Source: Clostridiales bacterium UBA4362
Lineage (GTDB): Bacteria > Bacillota > Clostridia > TANB77 > CAG-508
Length of the DNA stretch: 6,485 nucleotides
Direction: 5' to 3'
Assembly: GCA_002393975.1 (NCBI GenBank)
Contig: DGSM01000129.1
Coordinates: forward strand, 1-6,485
The notes beneath the pieces were generated by a model. It saw nothing but the letters and a program-made list of their open reading frames with translations. It was not told the origin of the DNA and did not search any database. The position numbers were made by a program, and so were the translations under genes. Below, piece after piece: positions 1 through 5,888 of this stretch (position 1 is the first letter of the stretch; each line of letters begins with the position of its first letter).

Positions 1-1
1 A

Positions 2-106
2 GAAAAGAAAGAAGACAAAAAAATAAAAGATTCTGAAGCAGGAAGTGGAACAGATGAAAAATCTAAACCAAAGCCTGAAACAGAATCTCCAGAACACACT
101 TTATAA
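2..106 (+). CDS. C-terminal end of an unidentified protein with a charged low-complexity tail (5' truncated by window)
   Basis: An open frame enters from the left edge and ends at the TAA at 104-106, giving 34 residues. It is almost entirely Lys, Glu, Asp, Ser, Pro and Thr (it begins EKKEDKKIKD and ends ESPEHTL), with no hydrophobic stretch, so this part is presumably disordered. The reading is supported by the intrinsic terminator sitting exactly on its stop codon, which is what the end of a + strand transcription unit should look like. The last four codons (E-H-T-L) are encoded by the 5' arm of that hairpin. Function cannot be inferred, because the folded part of the protein lies outside the window. 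The alternative is that this is non-coding sequence open by chance; the terminator placement and the biased composition argue against it. Confidence 0.7.
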   Translation, partial: EKKEDKKIKDSEAGSGTDEKSKPKPETESPEHTL

Positions 107-129
107 GTGTGTTCTTTTTTAGTTTTTTT
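91..129 (+). terminator. Rho-independent terminator overlapping the upstream gene's stop codon
   Basis: AGAACACACTT (91-101) pairs perfectly over 11 bp with AAGTGTGTTCT (105-115), leaving a three-base loop, or a five-base loop if the last pair is open. A run of T follows directly (115-120) and a second T run lies at 123-129. The stop codon TAA (104-106) straddles loop and 3' arm. On the opposite strand the hairpin is not followed by T residues, so it should act for + strand transcripts only and is not a good terminator for the convergent gene. Confidence 0.9.
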
Positions 130-216
130 ATTTATTATATTTTGTGTTTCTTATCATTTATTATTGTTTTTTTTTATTGTATTAAATTGTTAAATCAAAA
201 TATGTTTATTCTATTC
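130..216. other. AT-rich convergent intergenic spacer, no gene seen
   Basis: This spacer lies between the terminator of the left-edge gene and the stop codon of the minus-strand gene. It is nearly all A and T, with a ten-base T run around 166-175. No open frame with a ribosome binding site and no convincing hairpin followed by T on the minus strand was found, so the 3' end of the minus-strand transcript is undefined from sequence. Confidence 0.6.
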
Positions 217-933
217 TTATTTAATAATTGAATCTAATGCTACTTTGACCATATCATTTAAAGAATTTTCTCTATCAATAGGAGAGACTTGTTCTTTAAG
301 AGCATGTGAGTCTACAACAGTAAGAAGACATGCTGCTTCTCTTTTGAAGTATTCAGCTAAATAGAATACTACAAAGCTTTCCATATCACATCCGACAATA
401 TTTAAGTCTTTTGGTAAACGATTTAAGAATGCTGATAAATCTTCAACATAATAGTCAAATACTTCTGTACAAGCTACGTTAGCTTTAGTAAGCTTAATAT
501 TTTTTTCCATAGCAGTTTGTTCTAAGATACTATTAAATTCTTTAGAAGCTTCTGCTATATGACATTCTCTACCAGTTAAAGCATGAGCAAAATTTCCTTC
601 TGTGTAACTTTTCTCAACTAAAAGAGTATCTAATAATTTTAAATCTGGAGAATAAGCTCCACATGAACCAACTCTAATTACTTTTTGAACATCATAAAAT
701 TTAAAAAGTTCAAAAAGGTAGATTCCAATACTAGGCATTCCCATTCCATGAGGAAAAACCGTTATTCTATTACCTTTATAATAACCTGTATAGGCAAACA
801 TGTTTCTAATACTATTGATTAATTTATAATCTTCTAAATAAGTTTCTGCTATATGTTTTGCACGAAGTGGATCTCCAGCAAGTAAACAAATTGGTGCAAT
901 GTCTTCTTTTTTTGCTTCATTATGTGGTGTCAT
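217..933 (-). CDS. deoD: DeoD-type purine nucleoside phosphorylase
   Basis: A cytosolic enzyme of nucleoside salvage: it splits purine (deoxy)ribonucleosides with phosphate into free base and (deoxy)ribose-1-phosphate; the family is hexameric. The 238 residues match the usual DeoD length (E. coli 239). Visible motifs in E. coli numbering: N-terminal TPH with His4, which reaches into the neighbouring subunit; GDPLRAK with Gly20 and Arg24; Arg43; HGMG with Met64; RVGSCG with Arg87 and Ser90 for phosphate; and Phe159. The ribose/base segment reads C-D-M-E-S at 182-186, so Met184 and Glu185 correspond to Met180 and Glu181. The catalytic acid is Asp208 (E. coli Asp204) and its partner is Arg221 (E. 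coli Arg217). Aspartate replaces the usual glutamate before the Met-Glu pair, and TVVDSH replaces TVSDH, so specificity could differ from E. coli. The start is fixed by GGAGGT at 939-944, five bases upstream. It is transcribed alone, convergent to the left gene and divergent from recD2; no other deo gene is in view. Confidence 0.93.
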   Translation of the reverse strand: MTPHNEAKKEDIAPICLLAGDPLRAKHIAETYLEDYKLINSIRNMFAYTGYYKGNRITVFPHGMGMPSIGIYLFELFKFYDVQKVIRVGSCGAYSPDLKLLDTLLVEKSYTEGNFAHALTGRECHIAEASKEFNSILEQTAMEKNIKLTKANVACTEVFDYYVEDLSAFLNRLPKDLNIVGCDMESFVVFYLAEYFKREAACLLTVVDSHALKEQVSPIDRENSLNDMVKVALDSIIK

Positions 934-973
934 AGATTACCTCCAAAACAATTTATTTTATTTATTAAAAATA

Positions 974-1002
974 ATTTTATCATTAAAAAAAATAAGTATC
1001 AA
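974..1002 (-). promoter_or_regulatory. Sigma-A-type promoter for deoD
   Basis: Read on the minus strand, TTGATA (997-1002) and TAAAAT (974-979) are separated by exactly 17 bases. Each matches its consensus hexamer at five of six positions. Transcription would begin near 967, giving a leader of about 34 bases that contains the GGAGGT ribosome binding site. The assignment rests on sequence match and placement only; the AT-rich setting raises the chance of look-alikes. Confidence 0.65.
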
Positions 1003-1022
1003 ATGTCGAATTTTGACTATTA
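993..1022. promoter_or_regulatory. Imperfect palindrome between divergent promoters, possible operator
   Basis: TCAAA (999-1003) and TTTGA (1012-1016) are inverted arms around a palindromic TCGA (1006-1009), all centred on the same point, 1007.5. The outer triplets TAA (993-995) and TTA (1020-1022) are symmetric about it too, giving 10 matched pairs of 15. It overlaps the -35 hexamer of the deoD promoter, where a repressor would interfere. No named regulator's consensus was recognised, and AT-rich DNA produces such symmetry by chance, so this is a candidate only. Confidence 0.3.
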
Positions 1023-1028
1023 AAAAGT

Positions 1029-1058
1029 TTGATTTAGAGGGCAAATTTGTGATATTAT
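1029..1058 (+). promoter_or_regulatory. Likely promoter for the recD2 gene string
   Basis: TTGATT (1029-1034) and TATTAT (1053-1058) are spaced by 18 bases. Transcription would start near 1065, leaving a leader of only about 17 bases before the ATG at 1082. That leader still holds the whole AAAGGA ribosome binding site. The same placement argues against the ATG at 1064 being the start codon. The -10 match is moderate. Confidence 0.5.
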
Positions 1059-1068
1059 AAGTCATGTT

Positions 1069-1075
1069 GAAAGGA
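1069..1075 (+). promoter_or_regulatory. Ribosome binding site that sets the recD2 start
   Basis: GAAAGGA lies six bases before the ATG at 1082. The in-frame ATG at 1064 has only AT-rich sequence upstream with no purine-rich site, and it lies at or before the predicted transcription start. The later ATG is therefore preferred, and the six extra residues MLKGFF are dropped. Confidence 0.75.
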
Positions 1076-1081
1076 TTTTTT

Positions 1082-3310
1082 ATGACAATTGAAGGGCATG
1101 TAGAATCAATTATATATAAGAATGAGTCTAATGGTTACACTATAGCTGTGCTTTATCCAGAAAGTAGCAATTTAGATAATGTAACATCATTGGAACAACT
1201 TCAATTCTTGCAAGAAGGAGAAATCACAATAGTTGGATATCTTCCTTTTATTCATGAAGCGGATTCTATAAGAGTTACTGGAAAAATTGTTAAACATCCT
1301 AATTATGGAGAACAATTTAAAGTTGAGTCTTTTGAAAAGATTGTTCCAGAGACAACAGAAAGTTTAGAAAGATATTTAGCAGAAGGATTTATTAAAGGAA
1401 TAGGACCTGCTACTGCTAAAAAAATAGTAAAAAAATTTGGTGATGAAACAATTGAAGTACTTAGAATGCAGCCCGAAAGACTTGCATCTATAAAAGGCAT
1501 TACTAAAGAAAAAGCGAAAGAGATAAGTGAAAGCTTTATTGAGAATTATGAGCTTTGGGGCTTAGTAGGATTTTTACAAAAGTTTGGAATTGGACCTCAA
1601 AGTGCACAAACTGTATATAAAAGTTTAGGAATAAAAGCAAAAGAATTAATAGAACAAAATCCATATATATTAGAAGATATGGGTGTCAAAGTAGACTTTA
1701 ATGTAATAGATAAAATGGCTTTGTCAATTGGAATAGAACGCAATAGTCTTCAAAGAATAGATAGTGGAATAATACATAGTCTAAAACTAGCAAATTTAAA
1801 TGGACATACTTGTGTATTAAAGGAAAATTTAATTACTTATGTAGTAAACATTTTAGGAGTTGCAAATACTGATGTAGAAGATGGAATTAAAGACTTGAGA
1901 GCTGAAGAAAAAATATATGTAGAAGAAAGAGACTTAGAACCAGATGGAGGAACGTGGATTTACTTAAGAGACTTCTATAGAGCAGAATTAAATGTTGTAA
2001 ATCAAATAATGAAACTAAGTCAAGCTGATAACATTAGAAAGCTATTTGATGTAAAGTCAGAATTAAAAAAAGTATCTAAAAAAGAAAATATTGAATTATC
2101 TGATAAACAAAAACAAGCAATAAATTTAATAAATGAAAACAATGTAAGTATCATTACAGGAGGACCAGGTACAGGAAAAACTACGATAATAAAAACAATA
2201 TTAGATATATATAATTCTTATGGAAAAGTAGTATGTCTTTGTGCTCCTACTGGAAGGGCTGCAAAGAGAATGACTGAAGCTACAGGAATGGAAGCACAAA
2301 CAATTCATAGACTTTTGGAAATTAGAAAAATTTCAGAAGAGCTACCAGAAGTAGATATGGAAGTGGCACCAATTAATGCTGATGTAATTGTAATAGATGA
2401 AATGAGTATGGTAGATATCTTTTTAATGAATTTAGTATTAAAAGGAATCTATTTAGGAACAAAATTAATACTTGTAGGAGATAGTGACCAATTACCTTCT
2501 GTTGGACCAGGAAATGTACTTAAAGATTTAATTGCATCAGAAAAAGTACCTTATATCACTTTAAATAAGATCTTTAGACAAGCTGCAAAAAGTAAGATTA
2601 TTGTTAATTCACATAGAGTAAATGATGGAGTTAACTTTATTGGAGAAGTAGAAAAGCCAGATGAATTAGATGATTTTCATTTTATAGAAGAAACAAATAA
2701 AAATGAAGCAATTGAAACAGTACTTAATCTATATGATGATGAAACTCAAGTAATAACTCCAACTAAAAAGGGTGATTTAGGAACCAAGAATTTAAATAGA
2801 CTTATTCAAGAAAAATATAATCCATATGAAATAGATGTAGAAGAAAAGAAGTTTGGAGATGTTACTTTTAGAGTTGGTGATAAAGTAATGCAAACTAAAA
2901 ATAATTATGATATTGAGTGGCAAAAAGATTCTGAATTAGGGTTAGGTGTCTTTAATGGTGAGATGGGAATAATTACTGAAATAGATGAAGATGATTCTAG
3001 ATTATGGATTAGATTTGATGATGGAAAAGTAGCACCAATTGAATTTCAAGATTTAGAACAAATAGAGCATTCTTATGCAATTACAATTCATAAGTCACAA
3101 GGAAGTGAATTTAATAAAGTAATTTTACCAATAGTAGCTGTTTCACCAATACTTTTAACTCGTAATGTTCTTTATACAGGAATGACAAGAGCAAAAAATG
3201 ATTTAACTATTGTTGGAACTGAAGATACTATTGAATATATGATAGATAATATAAATACGAAAAAAAGAAATTCAGGATTAGAATATAAATTGAGAGCATA
3301 TGAATCTTAA
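1082..3310 (+). CDS. recD2: RecD2-type ATP-dependent 5'-3' DNA helicase
   Basis: A superfamily 1B helicase of the RecD2 (YrrC) group, which unwinds DNA 5' to 3' independently of RecBC and acts in repair and replication-fork maintenance. From the ATG at 1082 it has 742 residues, normal for the group. Order of parts: a beta-rich N-terminal domain opening MTIEGHVESIIYKNESNGYT (about 1-90); three helix-hairpin-helix elements, each with a GIG/GIT turn (about 98-122, 134-150 and 164-185); then the helicase core. Core motifs seen: SDKQKQA (Q345 region), Walker A GGPGTGKTT (360-368, Lys366), Walker B VIDEMSMVD (Asp439, Glu440), GDSDQLPSVGPG (from 466), IFRQ (497-500), HKSQGSEF (from 670) and YTGMTRAK (698-705, arginine finger Arg703). 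No key residue is missing and there is no frameshift. The long N-terminal extension with HhH repeats separates it from RecBCD-type RecD. It is first in the apparent operon. Confidence 0.95.
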   Translation: MTIEGHVESIIYKNESNGYTIAVLYPESSNLDNVTSLEQLQFLQEGEITIVGYLPFIHEADSIRVTGKIVKHPNYGEQFKVESFEKIVPETTESLERYLAEGFIKGIGPATAKKIVKKFGDETIEVLRMQPERLASIKGITKEKAKEISESFIENYELWGLVGFLQKFGIGPQSAQTVYKSLGIKAKELIEQNPYILEDMGVKVDFNVIDKMALSIGIERNSLQRIDSGIIHSLKLANLNGHTCVLKENLITYVVNILGVANTDVEDGIKDLRAEEKIYVEERDLEPDGGTWIYLRDFYRAELNVVNQIMKLSQADNIRKLFDVKSELKKVSKKENIELSDKQKQAINLINENNVSIITGGPGTGKTTIIKTILDIYNSYGKVVCLCAPTGRAAKRMTEATGMEAQTIHRLLEIRKISEELPEVDMEVAPINADVIVIDEMSMVDIFLMNLVLKGIYLGTKLILVGDSDQLPSVGPGNVLKDLIASEKVPYITLNKIFRQAAKSKIIVNSHRVNDGVNFIGEVEKPDELDDFHFIEETNKNEAIETVLNLYDDETQVITPTKKGDLGTKNLNRLIQEKYNPYEIDVEEKKFGDVTFRVGDKVMQTKNNYDIEWQKDSELGLGVFNGEMGIITEIDEDDSRLWIRFDDGKVAPIEFQDLEQIEHSYAITIHKSQGSEFNKVILPIVAVSPILLTRNVLYTGMTRAKNDLTIVGTEDTIEYMIDNINTKKRNSGLEYKLRAYES

Positions 3311-3345
3311 TAACAATAAAGTATAGATAAATAGTAGTAAGGGCT

Positions 3346-3352
3346 GAAAGGA
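3346..3352 (+). promoter_or_regulatory. Ribosome binding site that sets a TTG start for comF
   Basis: GAAAGGA stands four bases before the TTG at 3357. A stop codon (TGA, 3345-3347) closes the same frame just upstream, so no earlier start is possible. The frame contains no ATG at all, so this site and the TTG are needed to make the zinc-finger-containing protein. Confidence 0.75.
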
Positions 3353-3356
3353 ATAT

Positions 3357-4034
3357 TTGAGTTTAATACTTAATTTATTTTTTCCACCAAAGTGTGGTTT
3401 TTGTGGAAAGATTGAAGAGATTAGTTCTGAAAAATTTATTTGTGATGAATGTTTAAACAAGATAGAAGCATATAGATTAAAAAGCAAAATTGATGAGGAA
3501 GTATATTCAATTTATGAATATAAATCTATCATTAGAAATGCAATCTTAGATTATAAATTTAGAGACAAATCATACCTCTATAAAACTTTTAAAACTTGCA
3601 TACTATTTGACAAAAAAGTTTGTAATTTTATAAATTCTTATGATATAATTTCACCAGTACCTTTGTATTATAGTCGCTTTTTAGAAAGAGGATATAATCA
3701 AACGGCGCTTATTTGTAAAGAATTATCTAAATATACTGATATTGCTTATTTGGCAACCCTAGATAAAGTTAAAAACATTAAACCACAACCAACCAAAGAT
3801 CTAGCACATAGATTAAGTGATGTTATAGGAGTATATAAACTAAAACAGAGTGTTGACATAAGTGACAAGAAAGTGCTTATCTTTGATGATGTTTTAACTA
3901 CAGGAGCTACCACTAGAGAATGTAAAAAAGAGTTACTAAGAGGTGGAGCAAAAAGTGTAGGAATCTTAACCTTAGCAAGGGGTATTGATAATAAGAAAAT
4001 AAAAGGAGAATACAATGAGCAAAATTATCGATGA
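3357..4034 (+). CDS. comF: ComF family protein (zinc knuckle plus phosphoribosyltransferase fold)
   Basis: A ComFC-like protein of 225 residues, the usual size. The family is needed for efficient natural transformation in several bacteria; it has a PRTase fold and works with the helicase ComFA and DprA on incoming single-stranded DNA, though its exact reaction is unsettled. Sequence signs: FFPPKCGFCG near the N-terminus, with Cys13/Cys16 and Cys29/Cys32 forming a four-cysteine zinc site; the family signature PVP...RFLERGYNQ (100-115); a KPQPTKDLAHRLSDV segment; and the PRPP-loop-like VLIFDDVLTTGAT (173-185) with Asp177-Asp178. The start is TTG, justified by its own ribosome binding site, an upstream in-frame stop and the conserved N-terminus; the protein has no internal methionine. 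No comFA helicase gene is adjacent; recD2 lies 46 bp upstream instead. Its 3' end overlaps the next gene by 20 bases. Confidence 0.92.
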   Translation: MSLILNLFFPPKCGFCGKIEEISSEKFICDECLNKIEAYRLKSKIDEEVYSIYEYKSIIRNAILDYKFRDKSYLYKTFKTCILFDKKVCNFINSYDIISPVPLYYSRFLERGYNQTALICKELSKYTDIAYLATLDKVKNIKPQPTKDLAHRLSDVIGVYKLKQSVDISDKKVLIFDDVLTTGATTRECKKELLRGGAKSVGILTLARGIDNKKIKGEYNEQNYR

Positions 4035-5856
4035 AATAATGGATTATGTTAAATCTAAAAATACCGACTATGCTATTATGATTGATGGAAAATGGGGTAG
4101 TGGTAAGACTTATTTCTGGACTAAGGAATTAAAGCCAACTATAGAATCTACATATTATGATCAATATAATATGTATTCAACTATTTATGTTTCATTATAT
4201 GGTTTAACTAGTGTTGAAGAAATAAATAAAAAAGTATTCTTCGAACTTACTCAAAAGATGGATAAGAATATCAATAGATATATGCAAAATAGAAGAATTA
4301 AGAATATGTCAGAATTTACCAAAAGAGGACTTGATATAGCAAATTATTATGGATTACTAGCATCTTCTGAAAAATTCGACTTAGATACAGTCTTTACAGT
4401 AAGCAATAGAGTTATTTGTTTTGATGATTTTGAAAGAGCATCAATAGATTATAATAAGCTATTAGGATATATCAATGACTTCGTAGAGCATGATAAATTA
4501 AAAGTTATTATTCTTACAAATGAAGATGAATTAATGAAAAAAGTTAATTCAGATGAATATTTAAAACTTAAAGAAAAAGTTGTTGGAAATACATATTCAT
4601 TTAAACAAAACTATGCTGAAGTTATTAGAAATTTAATTAAGGATTACAAAAAAGATCGTGAAGTTTACGATTTAATGAATTTACAAATTGCTAATATTTC
4701 TAAAATAGTTGAAAGAACTGGAACAGATAATGTAAGAATATTAAATCATGCAATTGCTGACTATTATAAAATTTTCAAAATGGTAACTAAGGTATATGAG
4801 ATTGATGAATCAATATTAGCAAGTATGTTACTATATACAATAGCTTATTCTTATAAAATTAAAAATGAAGATGTAGTTCTATCAAAATTAATAAATGTTA
4901 ATTCAGCAGCTTTTAAACATTTTAAATTTATTGAACAATATCTAGAAAGCAAGATATTTGATGATAATCAATTCAATAAAGATATGGATGAAATAGCTGA
5001 AGATGATGATTTAGAAAATGCTGATGAAAAAAATCAAATGCTTATAATTGAAGAAAAGCCAGGAGTACAAAGAGTAAGAATAGAACCTAAAGCTGCTGCT
5101 TCAGATGAAGAAAAAGAAGCAAGTTCAAAAGTAAGCAAAATAGATAATGATTTTGAAGAAGAAAAAATAGAAGAAGATATTGTTGATACAGGAATTGAAG
5201 CTGAAATTGATAAAGCACTTTCAGAAGACTTAGATGAAGAGATTCCTAATATAGAAAATGATGAAACAGTAGTTGAGGATAAAACAACAGAAGTTGAAGA
5301 AGCTCCTATAAATGATCCTACTGAAGAAATTTTCAAAGTTCCATATGTTGGAGATGATGAAATAGTTGAAGAAGAATTACCTTTATCTGATGAAGAATTT
5401 GTAGAAGAATTATTCAAAAACATTCCAATGAAAATGAGTGATTTCTATACAATGTATGAAGATAGAGGAGAAGATATTCCAATATTTAACTACATAAACA
5501 CTCTTGTTATTGTTCAAAGAATAACATGTATGGGAGATGAAGATTTAACTGCATTTTCTAAACTACTTAAGAATAGAGCAAGACTAAAAATAATTAGTTT
5601 AGAGATAGCAAATTTACAAAAAATAGGAAAAGAAGTTGAAAAGAAACTTGGAGAAAAAGAAGCATTTAATAAGACAGGCCTACAAGTTTTAATTAAAGCA
5701 ATAAATGATATAGTTGAAGAAGAAGCACCTGCTAAAGAAAAGAAAGCTAAAACAAAATCTACAACTAAAAGTTCAACTTCAAAAACAAAAGCAAAGACAA
5801 AAACAACCTCTAAAAAATCAACAACTAAAAAAAGAGGTAGTTCCACTAAAGCATAA
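4015..5856 (+). CDS. Uncharacterised KAP-like P-loop NTPase with acidic insert and lysine-rich tail
   Basis: A 613-residue protein whose first ~200 residues look like a KAP-type P-loop NTPase. Walker A is GKWGSGKT (25-32, Lys31). YVSLYGLTSVEEINKK follows, a stretch typical of KAP-fold proteins. Walker B VICFDDFERAS (133-143) has Asp137, Asp138 and Arg141, close to the DDLER form usual in this group, and a sensor-like IILTNEDEL begins at 165. Next comes a helical part (about 200-320), then a very Glu/Asp-rich segment (about 323-460) that is presumably disordered, a second helix-rich part (about 460-570) and a tail (571-613) with 15 Lys, 1 Arg and 19 Ser/Thr, like histone H1-type tails. No signal peptide or membrane helix is evident, so it is probably cytosolic. 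AAAAGGAG, six bases upstream, supports the start; the 20-base overlap suggests coupling to comF. Function is unknown: nucleic-acid binding via the tail is inference. KAP NTPases occur in varied settings, including phage-defence loci, but nothing here shows defence. Confidence 0.8.
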   Translation: MSKIIDEIMDYVKSKNTDYAIMIDGKWGSGKTYFWTKELKPTIESTYYDQYNMYSTIYVSLYGLTSVEEINKKVFFELTQKMDKNINRYMQNRRIKNMSEFTKRGLDIANYYGLLASSEKFDLDTVFTVSNRVICFDDFERASIDYNKLLGYINDFVEHDKLKVIILTNEDELMKKVNSDEYLKLKEKVVGNTYSFKQNYAEVIRNLIKDYKKDREVYDLMNLQIANISKIVERTGTDNVRILNHAIADYYKIFKMVTKVYEIDESILASMLLYTIAYSYKIKNEDVVLSKLINVNSAAFKHFKFIEQYLESKIFDDNQFNKDMDEIAEDDDLENADEKNQMLIIEEKPGVQRVRIEPKAAASDEEKEASSKVSKIDNDFEEEKIEEDIVDTGIEAEIDKALSEDLDEEIPNIENDETVVEDKTTEVEEAPINDPTEEIFKVPYVGDDEIVEEELPLSDEEFVEELFKNIPMKMSDFYTMYEDRGEDIPIFNYINTLVIVQRITCMGDEDLTAFSKLLKNRARLKIISLEIANLQKIGKEVEKKLGEKEAFNKTGLQVLIKAINDIVEEEAPAKEKKAKTKSTTKSSTSKTKAKTKTTSKKSTTKKRGSSTKA

Positions 5857-5888
5857 TTGACATGACTATAAAGAAAGGGAATAAAAAT

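Noticed and set aside
130..216. Terminator for the minus-strand deoD transcript
   Set aside because: Only weak AT pairings (for example TTG with CAA around 188-198) and no T run in the right place on the minus strand.
1064..1081. Upstream in-frame ATG for recD2
   Set aside because: No ribosome binding site precedes it, and it coincides with the predicted transcription start; the ATG at 1082 has GAAAGGA at good spacing and matches the typical RecD2 N-terminus.
1303..1500. Minus-strand open frame inside recD2
   Set aside because: It lies wholly antisense to conserved helix-hairpin-helix coding sequence.
3290..3356. Possible promoter before comF (TTGAGA at 3290, TATAGA at 3322)
   Set aside because: The hexamers are 26 bases apart and neither has a partner at proper spacing.
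3278..3487. Minus-strand open frame across the recD2-comF junction
   Set aside because: Antisense to the comF zinc-site coding region; the hydrophobic look is a by-product of AT-rich codons and no start signal is present.
3746..4015. Minus-strand open frame inside comF
   Set aside because: Antisense to the conserved PRTase motif of comF, with no homology recognised.
5034..5423. Minus-strand serine-rich open frame
   Set aside because: It is the antisense of the acidic GAA/GAT-rich segment of the NTPase; Ser-rich composition is the expected mirror, and no ribosome binding site was seen.
5857..5862. Perfect TTGACA just after the NTPase stop codon, as a metG promoter
   Set aside because: No good -10 hexamer lies 16-18 bases downstream, only A-rich sequence, and transcription would start at or inside the metG start codon, losing the ribosome binding site.
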